A DNA stretch of 64,000 bases, taken from assembly GCA_017552435.1 (NCBI GenBank), contig JAFZPZ010000089.1, positions 1-64,000 of the forward strand, in the 5' to 3' direction. The stretch comes from Bacteroidaceae bacterium (lineage in GTDB: Bacteria > Bacteroidota > Bacteroidia > Bacteroidales > Bacteroidaceae). Below are positions 23,724-32,810 of this stretch, one piece after another. The notes under the pieces were generated by a model, which saw only the letters and a program-made list of their open reading frames with translations, made no database searches and had not been told where the DNA came from. The position numbers and the translations under genes were made by a program. Within the stretch, counting starts at the first letter, position 1. Every line of letters begins with the position of its first letter.

Positions 23724-25355
23724 ATGAGAAAAAGAAAACTTTTATCTTTGCTCGCGCTGCTGATGACGGCGGCGACGGGCGCGTGGGCGACGGAAGTCAC
23801 CATCGCCACGAACCAACAGCAAACGTCCTACACCTCGGGCGACATCACCATCAGCGTCTCAATGGTTGGCGACGGGGATGGAGCCCAAGTTTCCTCGTGG
23901 TGTCCAATGAACATCACCTGCGGCGACGGGAACGTCCTGCAAAGCGTGGTGGTGACGATAGGATACTATCCCGAAAATGCCTCTGAAGTGACCGCCAGTG
24001 CAGGATCCTGCGAGGTGAGCGGTGATGGCAACAAACACAGCACATACGTGACCGTCACTGGAATCAACGCATCGAGCGTGTCAATTGGCTGCAATGGCGA
24101 CGTACAGATAGAGCAGGTTGTGGTGAACTACGGCCCCGCCGGCCCCACCGTTATTGCCAGCGGCGACTGCGGCACAGGTGTCACTTATTCTTTGACCAGC
24201 GACGGCGTGATGACCATCAGCGGCACGGGCGCGATGGCGGATTTTGACCCGGCACTATCGGATGGCAATAAAGCCGTTATCACGAGTATCGTCATCGGAG
24301 AAGGTGTGACAACCATCGCTGATCATGCCTTCGAGGAATGTGAAAATGTAGAGTCGGTCAGCATCCCCGCCAGCGTTACGAGCATCGGCGGCTCGGCTTT
24401 CTCTCTAGCAGGAACATCTGCTACGACAATGACGGTCACTATTGCTGCCGGCTCTAATCTGGCAACTATTGGCGGGGATGCTTTCTCTTTCTGCTCAAGT
24501 CTAGAGACTATCACGATCCCCTCCTCTGTGACAACAATAGGTATGAGGGCATTCGTAATGAGCGGTCTGACATCAGTCACCCTCTCCGACGGTTTGAAAG
24601 TTATTGACGGAAGAGCTTTCATGAGGTGCCCGATGACGACTATCACCATCCCTGCCAGCGTGACGAGTATTGGCGAGAGCGCGTTCAATATGTGCAGCAA
24701 CCTGGCTACGGTCACCCTTAACAGCAATCCGTTTATTCGTGAAAATGCCTTTGCTGGCATTGCTGATGGTGCGGCAGTGACGATGAACCTGACGGCGAAC
24801 GCAGCAGGCGGTGCCTACTGGATGACGTTCTACAACCAGAACTACGACTTCGAGGCTGATGCAAACACGAAGGTGTTCAAGGCTGCGCTCACTGACACGG
24901 AATTGGAGTTGACAGAACTGACTACGGACCAGACTGTGACGAAGAATAATGCTGTCATTCTGAAATCGACAGCAAGCCCCATTGTTATGACGAAGACATC
25001 AACAGCCAGCAGCAACGACTTCAGCGGCAACAGCCTGCAGGGTGTGTCGGCTGCAGCAGGATTGACGGCTGCTGACCCCAGCACAACCTTCGTACTGAAC
25101 AACGGCACTGGCGGTGTGGGCTTCTACAGACTGAAAAGTGGTAAAACGGTTGGCGTGGGCAAGGCATACCTGACGTATGCCGGCGCCCTCGCCCGCGAGT
25201 TCTTCCTCTTCGACGAGGCAACAGGCATCGAGATGCCGACGGTTGAGGACGTCAACGCTGACGCTGTGGTCTACGACTTGCAGGGTCGCCGCGTGGTGAA
25301 TCCGACGAAAGGTCTCTACATCGTGAATGGTAAGAAGGTATTCATCAACAACTAA
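23724..25355 (+). CDS. BspA-like leucine-rich-repeat surface protein
   Basis: A 543-aa secreted protein. Signal peptide to about residue 22 (LLSLLALLMTAATGAWA). The central region (about 155-350) has LRR_5 repeats of the BspA/TpLRR type: VTTIADHAFEECENVESVSIP, then SVTSIGGSAF, TTIGMRAF and SVTSIGESAF units, spaced 23-25 residues. A beta-rich segment follows, and the C-terminus VYDLQGRRV-NPTKGLYIVNGKKVFI is a sorting-like tag seen in many Prevotella proteins. Such proteins bind host matrix or mucin. Followed 18 nt later by a 48-aa peptide gene. Confidence 0.85.
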   Translation: MRKRKLLSLLALLMTAATGAWATEVTIATNQQQTSYTSGDITISVSMVGDGDGAQVSSWCPMNITCGDGNVLQSVVVTIGYYPENASEVTASAGSCEVSGDGNKHSTYVTVTGINASSVSIGCNGDVQIEQVVVNYGPAGPTVIASGDCGTGVTYSLTSDGVMTISGTGAMADFDPALSDGNKAVITSIVIGEGVTTIADHAFEECENVESVSIPASVTSIGGSAFSLAGTSATTMTVTIAAGSNLATIGGDAFSFCSSLETITIPSSVTTIGMRAFVMSGLTSVTLSDGLKVIDGRAFMRCPMTTITIPASVTSIGESAFNMCSNLATVTLNSNPFIRENAFAGIADGAAVTMNLTANAAGGAYWMTFYNQNYDFEADANTKVFKAALTDTELELTELTTDQTVTKNNAVILKSTASPIVMTKTSTASSNDFSGNSLQGVSAAAGLTAADPSTTFVLNNGTGGVGFYRLKSGKTVGVGKAYLTYAGALAREFFLFDEATGIEMPTVEDVNADAVVYDLQGRRVVNPTKGLYIVNGKKVFINN

Positions 25356-25373
25356 GCAAAGGAGGACACAACT

Positions 25374-25520
25374 ATGACAAAGAAAGAATATATGAAGCCC
25401 ACGATGCGGACCGTGGAACTGACACAGCGCACGACGATTCTGGCCGGAAGCGCTGATGCATACGGCATGAACAGAAATCTGCAAAGCAATTTCGAAGACG
25501 AGGTAGACTCGGCTTGGTAA
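25374..25520 (+). CDS. 48-aa peptide of the KPxM...LAGS type
   Basis: A small ORF with a clear ribosome-binding sequence (aaaggagg, 7-8 nt before ATG), unusual for this genome. It starts MTKKEYMKPTMRTVELTQ and then TTILAGSADAYGM, and ends in an acidic tail (FEDEVDSAW). Short proteins with a KKEYxKPxMxVVxL...LAGS pattern are common beside Bacteroidetes surface genes and have no known role. It is probably co-transcribed with the BspA-like gene. A peptide precursor is possible but there is no modification enzyme nearby. Confidence 0.65.
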   Translation: MTKKEYMKPTMRTVELTQRTTILAGSADAYGMNRNLQSNFEDEVDSAW

Positions 25521-25543
25521 ACTGATATAGCAAAAACCCCGAC

Positions 25544-25579
25544 ACGCCTGCGGAGGCCACCCGCGCCATCCGCAGGCGT
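25544..25579 (+). terminator. GC-rich hairpin after the 48-aa gene
   Basis: ACGCCTGCGGA at 25544-25554 pairs perfectly with TCCGCAGGCGT at 25569-25579. There is no T tract directly after, so it may be a stabilising hairpin or a rho-assisted terminator. Confidence 0.55.
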
Positions 25580-25603
25580 TATCGGTTAAAAAGCAGAAAC
25601 GAG

Positions 25604-25885
25604 ATGAACGATACCGTCCGCACCCTCAGCGTCTTTCTCCTGTCCTGCACGCTTGCCGTCGGCAGCCTGCTGGCCATCTACCGGCTTGTTGACAAGCACT
25701 ACAAGGCACGGCTGGCTGAGGACTACGCCGAGATAGACAGCATGAAGCCCGAGCTGGACAAGACCCGCGCCGAACACCTGCGCTGGCAGCAGCGCTACAA
25801 GCCGGAACCCTTCGAGGACTATCCCTACTACGTAGCCGAGACAAGGTGGGACGCGGAAGTCAGGAACAGATTGAACACCAAGTGA
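25604..25885 (+). CDS. Small membrane-anchored hypothetical protein
   Basis: A 93-aa protein with one N-terminal membrane helix (LSVFLLSCTLAVGSLLAIY) and a charged soluble tail with a helical KPELDKTRAEHLRWQQRY segment. The helix lacks a clear cleavage site, so it is probably an inner-membrane anchor. No family recognised. It ends 52 nt before the tandem repeat array. Confidence 0.55.
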   Translation: MNDTVRTLSVFLLSCTLAVGSLLAIYRLVDKHYKARLAEDYAEIDSMKPELDKTRAEHLRWQQRYKPEPFEDYPYYVAETRWDAEVRNRLNTK

Positions 25886-25937
25886 AATATGAACAGGAAG
25901 TCAGACCATAAAGACTCGCGCCCTCCGCCGGGTGGAG

Positions 25938-26142
25938 AATCGAACGTTAGGAAGTGCTCTTGCAGAGCGCAGGGCGGAAATCGAACGTTAGGAAGTGCTC
26001 TTGCAGAGCGCAGGGCGAAAATCGAACGTCAGGAAGTGCTCCTGCAGAGCGCAGGGGGAAAATCGAACGTTAGGAAATGCTCTTGCAGAGCGCAGGAAGG
26101 AAATCGAACGTCAGGAAATGCTCCTGCAGAGCGCAGGGGGAA
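25938..26142 (+). repeat. Five tandem 41-bp repeats with conserved hairpins
   Basis: Units begin at 25938, 25979, 26020, 26061 and 26102, each exactly 41 bp and starting aatcgaacgt; a sixth partial start is at 26143. Each unit holds two alternative, mutually exclusive stems: CAGGA/TCCTG (TAGGA/TCTTG in other units) and GCTC/GAGC. Units switch between T and C at two positions together, and each change keeps pairing with a constant G. The array sits directly upstream of the DUF6261-like gene. It is not a CRISPR array because no spacers exist. Confidence 0.9.
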
Positions 26143-26176
26143 AATCGAAAATACAAATCCTTAAAAAAATCAGATT

Positions 26177-27097
26177 ATGCCAACATTGAATGCTTACACA
26201 GGAAGTACGCTTAGGATAGGCTCCTTCCTGGAGATGATGCAGGAGCTGTCGCGGCTGATTGCCGAAAAGACGCCCACAGCTCTGAAACTGGACGCGGAGG
26301 CTCCCGCCTTCGTGGCCAAAGTAGTCCAACTGGAGGCCCTGGTGAAGCGCATCCGCGCCTTCGAAGAGACGGCCACCGTAGCAGCCGAGGACCAGACCCG
26401 CGATGCCATCTGGCGGGCCATCTACTACCTCCATCACTACCTGAAGGGCCTGCCCGAAACACATCCGCTCTACCTGTATGTGACTCGGCTGACGCCCGTC
26501 TTCAACACCTACAAGAACCTGCACCGCAGCGAGCTGATGGAACAGACGGCCGAGACGCGCGGGTTCCTCTCTGAAATGTCAAAACAGGCCAATGCCGAGG
26601 CTGCTGCACAGCTGGGCATGGACGTGCTCATCCCACTCCTGGAGAATGCCAACGAGGCCATCACCACAGCCAATGCCAGTCGTACGACCACGGCAGCCGA
26701 CCGCCAGGCCGAGTTGGGCAATGAGACGACGGACGAGGTCCGCAAACAGCTGGTGACGCTCTACCGCAACATCGTGGAGCGCGTGAACGCCGCCAATATC
26801 TTCTTCCCAAGCGACACCATCACGTCATTCATCCAGCGGGCCAATTCCATAGCCGACCATTACCGCGTTATCGCCGCAGCTTCGATAAACAACAGCGGCA
26901 GCGGCGGTGGAACAGCCTCCCCCGACCCCTCCCAAGGAGGGGGGAATGAAGGCGGCAATACCGGAAATTCCGGCAACTCCGGAGAGTCCGGAGGCTCTGC
27001 CGGAGGCAATGAAGGCGGCGGCAGCACCGGCGGTGATTCCGGTGGCGGGGATGATAATGGTGGGGACAACAACGGCCCCATCGGGGATGCGGAGTAA
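26177..27097 (+). CDS. DUF6261-like protein with a glycine-rich tail
   Basis: A 306-aa protein without signal peptide. Residues 1-240 form an all-alpha domain matching the DUF6261 group by style (LNAYTGSTLRIGSFLEMMQEL; FYKNLHR-like YKNLHRSELMEQTAETRGFL). Residues 245-306 are low-complexity Gly/Asn/Ser (GGNEGGNTGNSGNSGESG). The DNA for SPDPSQGGG (26916-26946) is a palindromic CCTCCC...GGGAGG-type intergenic repeat read in frame. Function unknown. Upstream lies the 41-bp repeat array. Confidence 0.65.
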   Translation: MPTLNAYTGSTLRIGSFLEMMQELSRLIAEKTPTALKLDAEAPAFVAKVVQLEALVKRIRAFEETATVAAEDQTRDAIWRAIYYLHHYLKGLPETHPLYLYVTRLTPVFNTYKNLHRSELMEQTAETRGFLSEMSKQANAEAAAQLGMDVLIPLLENANEAITTANASRTTTAADRQAELGNETTDEVRKQLVTLYRNIVERVNAANIFFPSDTITSFIQRANSIADHYRVIAAASINNSGSGGGTASPDPSQGGGNEGGNTGNSGNSGESGGSAGGNEGGGSTGGDSGGGDDNGGDNNGPIGDAE

Positions 27098-27162
27098 AGC
27101 TCGTGCCTCGATGGCACGACTTTAATCAAATCAAAATTATAAAATTCAAAATTCAAAATGTC

Positions 27163-27196
27163 GGCTGGGCTCGCAATGATGCGGGCCCAGCTTTTT
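27163..27196 (+). terminator. Terminator after the DUF6261-like gene
   Basis: GGCTGGGC with CGCA pairs with TGCG and GCCCAGC (27163-27191), followed by TTTTT at 27192-27196. A smaller stem, TCGTGCC/GGCACGA, precedes it near 27103-27120. Confidence 0.85.
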
Positions 27197-27233
27197 GTAA
27201 AAGCCTGAAGATTCTGAGATATTTTATGCTTTC

Positions 27234-27267
27234 TTTGTGGTAATTTCAATAAATAGTCCTAATTTTG
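27234..27267 (+). promoter_or_regulatory. Promoter of the M64 peptidase gene
   Basis: TTTG at 27234-27237 and TAATTTTG at 27260-27267 with a 22-nt spacer, slightly long for the consensus. Confidence 0.6.
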
Positions 27268-27295
27268 TACCCGAAATAAAGATTAAAATCGAAAA

Positions 27296-28738
27296 ATGTA
27301 CCGTATGAAGAAATTTGTTTGGACCGCTATCGTGATGCTGGGGATGGTTGCCTCCGATATCAATGCCCAGTGTATGGTTCTCTCGTTCGACGATGTGAAG
27401 CCATCGAGAATGAAAATATCAGCCAGCGATTTCCGCGAAATGGAGGGACAGGACTTCCCTATAGATACCCTACAATATATCGGGCCCGAAGCCATTAACT
27501 TTGTGCTGTTGGGCGACGGATATACTGCCACCCAGCAAAGCAAGTTCATGTCAGCCGCCAGGAACCTCTACAATAAGCTGTTCCAGAAAAAGCCCATGAA
27601 CAAGTACAGGAGATGGTTCAACCTCTATACCATCAAGGTGATTTCGAACGAATCCGGCATCTCCCATCCCGGTGTGCTGAAAGATGGCGAATATGTGTGC
27701 CCCGAGGGCTCTTCCATGCCCATCAAGACGGTAGATACCTACTTCGGCGTACATTTCGACTCGTACAACACGCACAGACTGCTCTGCCCCGATAATTCAT
27801 CGAGGATTTACGACCTGCTCAAAGCTATCATGCCTGACTACCAGATGGTCGGGATTATTTGTAATACATCGGAATATGGCGGTGCAGGAGGTAGCTACCT
27901 GACCTGTTCCACACATGAAAATGCCTCGGAAATCTTCATCCACGAATTCGGGCACACCTTCGCCTCTTTGGCTGATGAATACTATGCAGGGGACGGTTAC
28001 CTGGGCGAGCACAAGAACCAGACGGCCAACAATAATTCCAAGACCATAAAGTGGAAACACTGGTGGGGGCTGGAAAACGTCGGCGCCTTCCCGATTGGGG
28101 GCTCCGACAAGGGTAACAAATACTACAAGCCTGTGAATGGCACCTGCGAGATGGAGTACCTGAACAAGGAGTTCTGTCCCGTATGCCGCGAAGCCTTAAT
28201 AGAAGAACTACACGACCGCGTGAAGGTCATAGCAGAGTATGAACCCGCCGACAAGAACGTCACCTGGGACGACGAGGAGTTAAAGTTCCGGATTACCCGT
28301 TACTTCAAGGGAACCGGGAATCAGGTGGAATTCAAGTGGAGCCTGGACGGCACAACCCTGGAAGAAGAGAAAACAGACTCGCTCGTATTAAGATACGATG
28401 CCATTGACGCCGTAACAACGCATACGGTGAGGGTAAAGGCAAACGAGGTAAACACCTACGTGAAAGACCCCAAGCATGCCTCCAATCACACCAGCACCGT
28501 AAACTGGAGGATCAAGCCGGGAGAAGTCGTAGGCGTGGAAGCCTTCTCATACGACGACTTCAGCGTGCAGGCTGTTGGCGGTGGCTTACTCCTGAAATCA
28601 GAGCGCCCTCATGCCCTGACAATCTACAACTTGCTTGGGCGCAAGGTGGCTCATGTAAACGTTTGCGGCGAGGAAATGGTGAAGCTGCCGGAAGGCATCT
28701 ACATCGTGGATGGCAAGAAGATGCTGATTAAAAGATAA
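27296..28738 (+). CDS. Secreted M64-family metallopeptidase (IgA-peptidase-like)
   Basis: A 480-aa zinc peptidase. Signal peptide to about SDINAQ (residue 24). The M64 core (60-310) contains NFVLLGDGYTATQ near the start and the zinc motif H216-E-F-G-H220 followed by ASLADEYY, whose acidic residue is the likely third ligand. A C-terminal immunoglobulin-like domain follows, then a short sorting-like tag (IYNLLGRKVAHV to IYIVDGKKMLI). The family includes a clostridial IgA protease; Bacteroidetes members mostly have unknown substrates, possibly mucin glycoproteins. Confidence 0.87.
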   Translation: MYRMKKFVWTAIVMLGMVASDINAQCMVLSFDDVKPSRMKISASDFREMEGQDFPIDTLQYIGPEAINFVLLGDGYTATQQSKFMSAARNLYNKLFQKKPMNKYRRWFNLYTIKVISNESGISHPGVLKDGEYVCPEGSSMPIKTVDTYFGVHFDSYNTHRLLCPDNSSRIYDLLKAIMPDYQMVGIICNTSEYGGAGGSYLTCSTHENASEIFIHEFGHTFASLADEYYAGDGYLGEHKNQTANNNSKTIKWKHWWGLENVGAFPIGGSDKGNKYYKPVNGTCEMEYLNKEFCPVCREALIEELHDRVKVIAEYEPADKNVTWDDEELKFRITRYFKGTGNQVEFKWSLDGTTLEEEKTDSLVLRYDAIDAVTTHTVRVKANEVNTYVKDPKHASNHTSTVNWRIKPGEVVGVEAFSYDDFSVQAVGGGLLLKSERPHALTIYNLLGRKVAHVNVCGEEMVKLPEGIYIVDGKKMLIKR

Positions 28739-28772
28739 TAGCATATCCCCCTGATTCATAAACCAGACCCCT

Positions 28773-29969
28773 ATGAACACTAAACTCGCTCTGCTGCTCG
28801 TGGCGCTCATCGCCCTGCCAGCCGCTGTCCTCTGTCAGCAACAAACCAAAGTCACAGCCTTCCGACCAGGCGAAATATGGCCCGACGAGAACGGCCAGCA
28901 CATCAATGCACACGGCGGCGGCGTGCTCCGCTACGGCGACACCTTCTACTGGTTCGGCGAACACAAGGCGGAGAATACCAGCAGCGCCCTGGTGGGAGTG
29001 ACGTGCTATGCGTCGGAGGACCTGATGAACTGGCGCAACTGCGGCGTGGCACTCAGCGTCACAGACCAGCCCGGGCACGACATCGAGCGCGGCTGCGTCC
29101 TGGAGCGCCCGAAGGTGATATACAATAAGGTGACGGGCAAGTTCTGCATGTGGTTCCACCTGGAGCTGAAGGGCCAGGGCTACAATGCCGCCCGCTATGG
29201 CGTGGCCGTCGCCGACCGACCCGAAGGCCCCTACAAGTTCCTCTATTCCCAGCGCGCCAATGCCGGCACTTGGCCCATCGAGTTCGGAAAGGAGCAGCTC
29301 TCTGTCATCGATACCTTGAACGCCGACAACTTCCGCGAGGGATGGACTCCCGCCTGGCGCAAGGCTGTGGGCGAGGGTCTCTTCCTGAAACGCGACTTCG
29401 GAGCGGGACAGATGTCGCGCGACATGACACTCTACGTCGATGACGACGGCAAGGCCTACCATATCTTCTCCTCGGAGGACAACCTGACCCTCCACATCGC
29501 CGAACTGACCGCCGACTACCTGCACCATACCGGCCGCTACACGCGCGTTGCTCCTGCAGGCCATAACGAGGCTCCGGCCATCTTCAAGCACGAAGGGACG
29601 TACTGGATGATTACCTCGGGCTGTACAGGATGGGACCCCAACGAAGCCCGTATGTTCTCGGCTCCCAGCATCTGGGGCCCCTGGACGCAGCATCCCAATC
29701 CCTGCCGCGGCCCCAAGGCGGAACTCACCTTCGGCGGCCAAAGCACATTCATATTAGCCATTGAACATTTACCATTGAACATTGAACATTCGGTTGCAGA
29801 AAAAAAGGCAGAATCCAATTATGTTCAATCCTCAATGGTCAATGTTCAATATATCTTCATGGCCGACATCTGGCGCCCGCGCCATCCCATCGATGCACGA
29901 TACATCTGGCTCCCCATCGAGTTCGAGGACGGAAAGCCCGTCATCCGTTGGCGCGACGAATGGAAATAG
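28773..29969 (+). CDS. Secreted GH43-family glycoside hydrolase with in-frame repeat insertion
   Basis: A 398-aa five-bladed-propeller enzyme with signal peptide (LLLVALIALPAAVLC). The start INAHGGGVLRYGDTFYWFGEHK is the first-blade signature of GH43 subfamilies related to exo-beta-1,3-galactanases; VLERPKVIYN carries the conserved Glu. Near the end FGGQSTF should run directly into YIFMADIWRP, but about 33 residues (327-359) are inserted. They are encoded by an inverted repeat of attgaacatt type (29760-29790 and 29820-29850). The frame stays open. Activity may be retained if the loop is surface-exposed. Confidence 0.8.
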   Translation: MNTKLALLLVALIALPAAVLCQQQTKVTAFRPGEIWPDENGQHINAHGGGVLRYGDTFYWFGEHKAENTSSALVGVTCYASEDLMNWRNCGVALSVTDQPGHDIERGCVLERPKVIYNKVTGKFCMWFHLELKGQGYNAARYGVAVADRPEGPYKFLYSQRANAGTWPIEFGKEQLSVIDTLNADNFREGWTPAWRKAVGEGLFLKRDFGAGQMSRDMTLYVDDDGKAYHIFSSEDNLTLHIAELTADYLHHTGRYTRVAPAGHNEAPAIFKHEGTYWMITSGCTGWDPNEARMFSAPSIWGPWTQHPNPCRGPKAELTFGGQSTFILAIEHLPLNIEHSVAEKKAESNYVQSSMVNVQYIFMADIWRPRHPIDARYIWLPIEFEDGKPVIRWRDEWK

Positions 29970-30121
29970 GGTAGGGAAGCCTTAATTGGAAATCGGGGAA
30001 GTGTAACCGGCATCGCCCGAGCGCTCCATCTCGATAAAAGACTGTAGCCTGAAAAGAATAAGTGAAAAATGAAAATTATGAACTATGAATTGTGAATTTA
30101 TTTCACACCTTTGCCTTCGTT

Positions 30122-31399
30122 ATGCAGCCATTAGCAGAAAGAATGCGTCCGCTGACGCTTGATAACTATATCGGTCAGCAACACCTGGTGGGGCCAGGTG
30201 CGGTGCTGCGTAGGATGGTGGAGAGCGGACATGTGAGCAGCTTCATCCTCTGGGGACCTCCTGGGGTGGGAAAGACCACTCTGGCCAGCATTATTGCCAG
30301 GAAGTTGGATGTGCCGTTCTTTACCCTTAGCGCTGTGACGAGTGGAGTGAAAGAGGTGCGCGACATCATCGAAAAGGCGCGTTCTTCACGTTTCTTCAAC
30401 CAAAACAATCCCATCCTCTTTATCGATGAGATACACCGTTTCTCGAAATCGCAGCAGGATTCACTGCTCGGAGCCGTGGAACAGGGCGTCGTCACCTTGA
30501 TTGGTGCAACGACAGAAAATCCTTCGTTCGAGGTGATCCGACCGTTGCTTTCACGCTGTCAAGTCTATGTGCTTAAACCATTAGAGGAGAATGATTTACT
30601 GAAACTTGCTCATTATACAGTTGAACATGATGTTGAGTTGAGCAAACGGACTTTCCGCTTCAATGAAACGAGCGCCCTGATGCGCTATAGTGGTGGTGAT
30701 GCGCGCAAACTGCTCAACATTCTGGAACTCGTCTATGAATCGGCACCAGAAGAGGGCGATGTGGAGGTTACCGATGCTATCGTCACAGAGCGACTCCAGC
30801 AGAACCCGATGGCTTACGACAAGGACGGCGAGATGCACTACGACATCATCTCGGCCTTCATCAAGAGTATTCGTGGCAGCGACCCTGATGCCGCCATCTA
30901 TTGGCTGGCGCGTATGATAGAGGGTGGGGAAGACCCCGCCTTCATTGCCAGAAGGCTTGTTATCAGCGCCAGCGAAGACATCGGCCTGGCCAATCCAAAT
31001 GCCCTGTTGCTGGCGAATGCGGCTTTTGATGCCGTGATGAAGCTGGGGTGGCCTGAAGGGCGCATTCCCCTGGCAGAAGCGACGGTCTATCTGGCTGCAA
31101 GCCCAAAGAGCAACTCGGCCTATATGGCTATCAACAATGCTTTGCAAAAAGTTCAGGAAACGGGCAATCAGCCCGTGCCGCTTCACCTTCGCAATGCCCC
31201 AACTGCCCTGATGAAGGAAATGGGTTACAGCGAAGGCTACAAATATGCTCACGATTACGAGGGTAACTTCGTGCGTCAGCAGTACCTCCCCGACGAACTG
31301 AAGCAGCAACGTTTCTGGCAACCGCAGCAAAATCCGGCCGAGGACAAACTTCGTGCTCAGATGGAGAAGTGCTGGGGGAAAGGGAAGGAGAATAAATAA
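30122..31399 (+). CDS. rarA: Replication-associated recombination protein A (AAA+ ATPase)
   Basis: A 425-aa cytoplasmic AAA+ ATPase related to clamp loaders and to eukaryotic WRNIP1. It acts at stalled replication forks. Walker A is GPPGVGKTT, Walker B ILFIDEIHRFSKSQQD, sensor 1 GATTENPSFEV, arginine finger in PLLSRCQVY. The C-terminal half is the MgsA tetramerisation domain (ARRLVISASEDIGLANPNAL). The ATG at 30122 was chosen because MQPLAERMRPLTLDNYIGQ is the family N-terminus. It lies 30 nt before purT. Confidence 0.95.
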   Translation: MQPLAERMRPLTLDNYIGQQHLVGPGAVLRRMVESGHVSSFILWGPPGVGKTTLASIIARKLDVPFFTLSAVTSGVKEVRDIIEKARSSRFFNQNNPILFIDEIHRFSKSQQDSLLGAVEQGVVTLIGATTENPSFEVIRPLLSRCQVYVLKPLEENDLLKLAHYTVEHDVELSKRTFRFNETSALMRYSGGDARKLLNILELVYESAPEEGDVEVTDAIVTERLQQNPMAYDKDGEMHYDIISAFIKSIRGSDPDAAIYWLARMIEGGEDPAFIARRLVISASEDIGLANPNALLLANAAFDAVMKLGWPEGRIPLAEATVYLAASPKSNSAYMAINNALQKVQETGNQPVPLHLRNAPTALMKEMGYSEGYKYAHDYEGNFVRQQYLPDELKQQRFWQPQQNPAEDKLRAQMEKCWGKGKENK

Positions 31400-31429
31400 A
31401 AATGTAAAATAAAAAATTAAAAGTGACAT

Positions 31430-32593
31430 ATGAAAAAGATAATTCTTTTGGGCTCCGGTGAGCTCGGGAAGGAATTCGTGATTGCTTGTCAGCGACTGGG
31501 ACAGTATGTAGTTGCCTGCGATAAATATGCTGGCGCTCCAGCGATGCAGGTGGCCGACGAATGCCGCGTGTTCAATATGTTGGACGGTGAGGCTCTTGTT
31601 GCTGCCGTCAATGAGGTGAAGCCCGATATTATCGTGCCCGAGATAGAGGCCATCCGTACTGAAAAGCTCTATGAGTTCGAAAAGCAGGGCATCCGCGTTG
31701 TGCCCAGCGCCAGAGCTGTCAATTATACGATGAACCGTAAGGCCATTCGCGAACTGGCTCATTCGGAACTAGGCCTCCAAACGGCGGATTATCGCTATGC
31801 TAGCACCTATGAGGAACTGAAGCAAGCCGCTGCCATCATCGGGTTCCCATGCATCGTAAAACCTCTGATGAGCAGTAGCGGTCACGGGCAGAGCAAAGTG
31901 AACAGTGCCGATGAATTGGAAACTGCTTGGGCATGTGCTTGCGGCGGTAGTCGCGGCGACATCATGGAGGTGATTGTCGAGGAATTCATTCCCTTCGATT
32001 ACGAGATAACGCTGCTTACCGTTACACAAGACAATGGCCAGACGCTCACTTGCCCGCCTGTCGGACATGTTCAGATTGGTGGTGACTATCGCGAGAGTTT
32101 CCAGCCGAAAGCCATGAAGCCGGAGCACCTGGCTGCCGCCCAAGAGATGGCAAAGAAGGTTACCGCAGCCCTGACGGGTTCCGGCATCTGGGGCGTGGAA
32201 TTCTTCGTAAGTGAGAAACGTGGTGTAATCTTCAGCGAACTGAGTCCTCGTCCGCATGACACAGGTATGGTCACGCTGGCAGGAACGCAGAACCTCAGCG
32301 AATTCGAACTGCATGCAAGAGCCGTCCTCTCATTGCCGATTCCTGAAATTGAACTTTACCGCCAAGGTGCTTCTGCTGTGATTCTGTCGCCTGTAGAGAC
32401 TCATAATCCCCAATATTCGGGCATTGAGAAGGTATGTGCTGCACCTCGGACCGACCTCCGTATTTTCGGCAAACCCGAGGCACATGTGAATCGCCGCATG
32501 GGTGTCGTTGTCTGCTGGGATACGTTCGAGACTTCGCAGGATGCCCTTCGCGACAAGTGTAAGTCGCTGGCAAGCTGTGTCAGAGTAAGTTAG
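31430..32593 (+). CDS. purT: Formate-dependent phosphoribosylglycinamide formyltransferase
   Basis: A 387-aa ATP-grasp enzyme that forms formyl-GAR from GAR, formate and ATP in purine synthesis, third step. The N-terminus [20 protein letters not shown] is the PurT/PurK nucleotide-fold; ATP-grasp signatures are [17 protein letters not shown] and [18 protein letters not shown]. Length matches E. coli PurT (about 392). A small conserved gene follows 16 nt downstream. Confidence 0.96.
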   Translation: MKKIILLGSGELGKEFVIACQRLGQYVVACDKYAGAPAMQVADECRVFNMLDGEALVAAVNEVKPDIIVPEIEAIRTEKLYEFEKQGIRVVPSARAVNYTMNRKAIRELAHSELGLQTADYRYASTYEELKQAAAIIGFPCIVKPLMSSSGHGQSKVNSADELETAWACACGGSRGDIMEVIVEEFIPFDYEITLLTVTQDNGQTLTCPPVGHVQIGGDYRESFQPKAMKPEHLAAAQEMAKKVTAALTGSGIWGVEFFVSEKRGVIFSELSPRPHDTGMVTLAGTQNLSEFELHARAVLSLPIPEIELYRQGASAVILSPVETHNPQYSGIEKVCAAPRTDLRIFGKPEAHVNRRMGVVVCWDTFETSQDALRDKCKSLASCVRVS

Positions 32594-32609
32594 GAGATTG
32601 GAGACAAGA

Positions 32610-32810
32610 ATGAGCGATGGTAATTTCAATCGTGCTTTGTTGCCATCCACGCCCTACAGAAGCGGTGTCAGGATGGGGCAGCAACAGACCAAGGCAAAAG
32701 CAATAGATGCCCTGCACCTGGCGCTGGAACAGGCTGAACCTCCCTTGTCGCAAGCGCAAAAGGAGGCAATCTTCGAAAGTTTTGAAAGGGAATTAAGGCT
32801 TCTTCCTTAG
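32610..32810 (+). CDS. Small conserved-looking 66-aa protein
   Basis: A 66-aa polar protein starting MSDGNFNRALLPSTPYRSG, with a helical C-terminal half (KAIDALHLALEQAEPPLSQAQKEAIFESFERELR in parts). The ATG at 32610 follows a ggaga-type sequence. I cannot name the family; the intact frame and spacing after purT suggest a real gene. Its 3' end overlaps the opposing lipid-kinase gene by 18 bp. Confidence 0.6.
   Translation: MSDGNFNRALLPSTPYRSGVRMGQQQTKAKAIDALHLALEQAEPPLSQAQKEAIFESFERELRLLP

Noticed and set aside
25938-26142. CRISPR array
   Set aside because: The repeats are contiguous with no unique spacers and there are no cas genes.
25889-26164. 91-codon ORF across the 41-bp repeats
   Set aside because: The repeat period is not a multiple of three, so the frames rotate; the open frame reflects low stop content in the unit.
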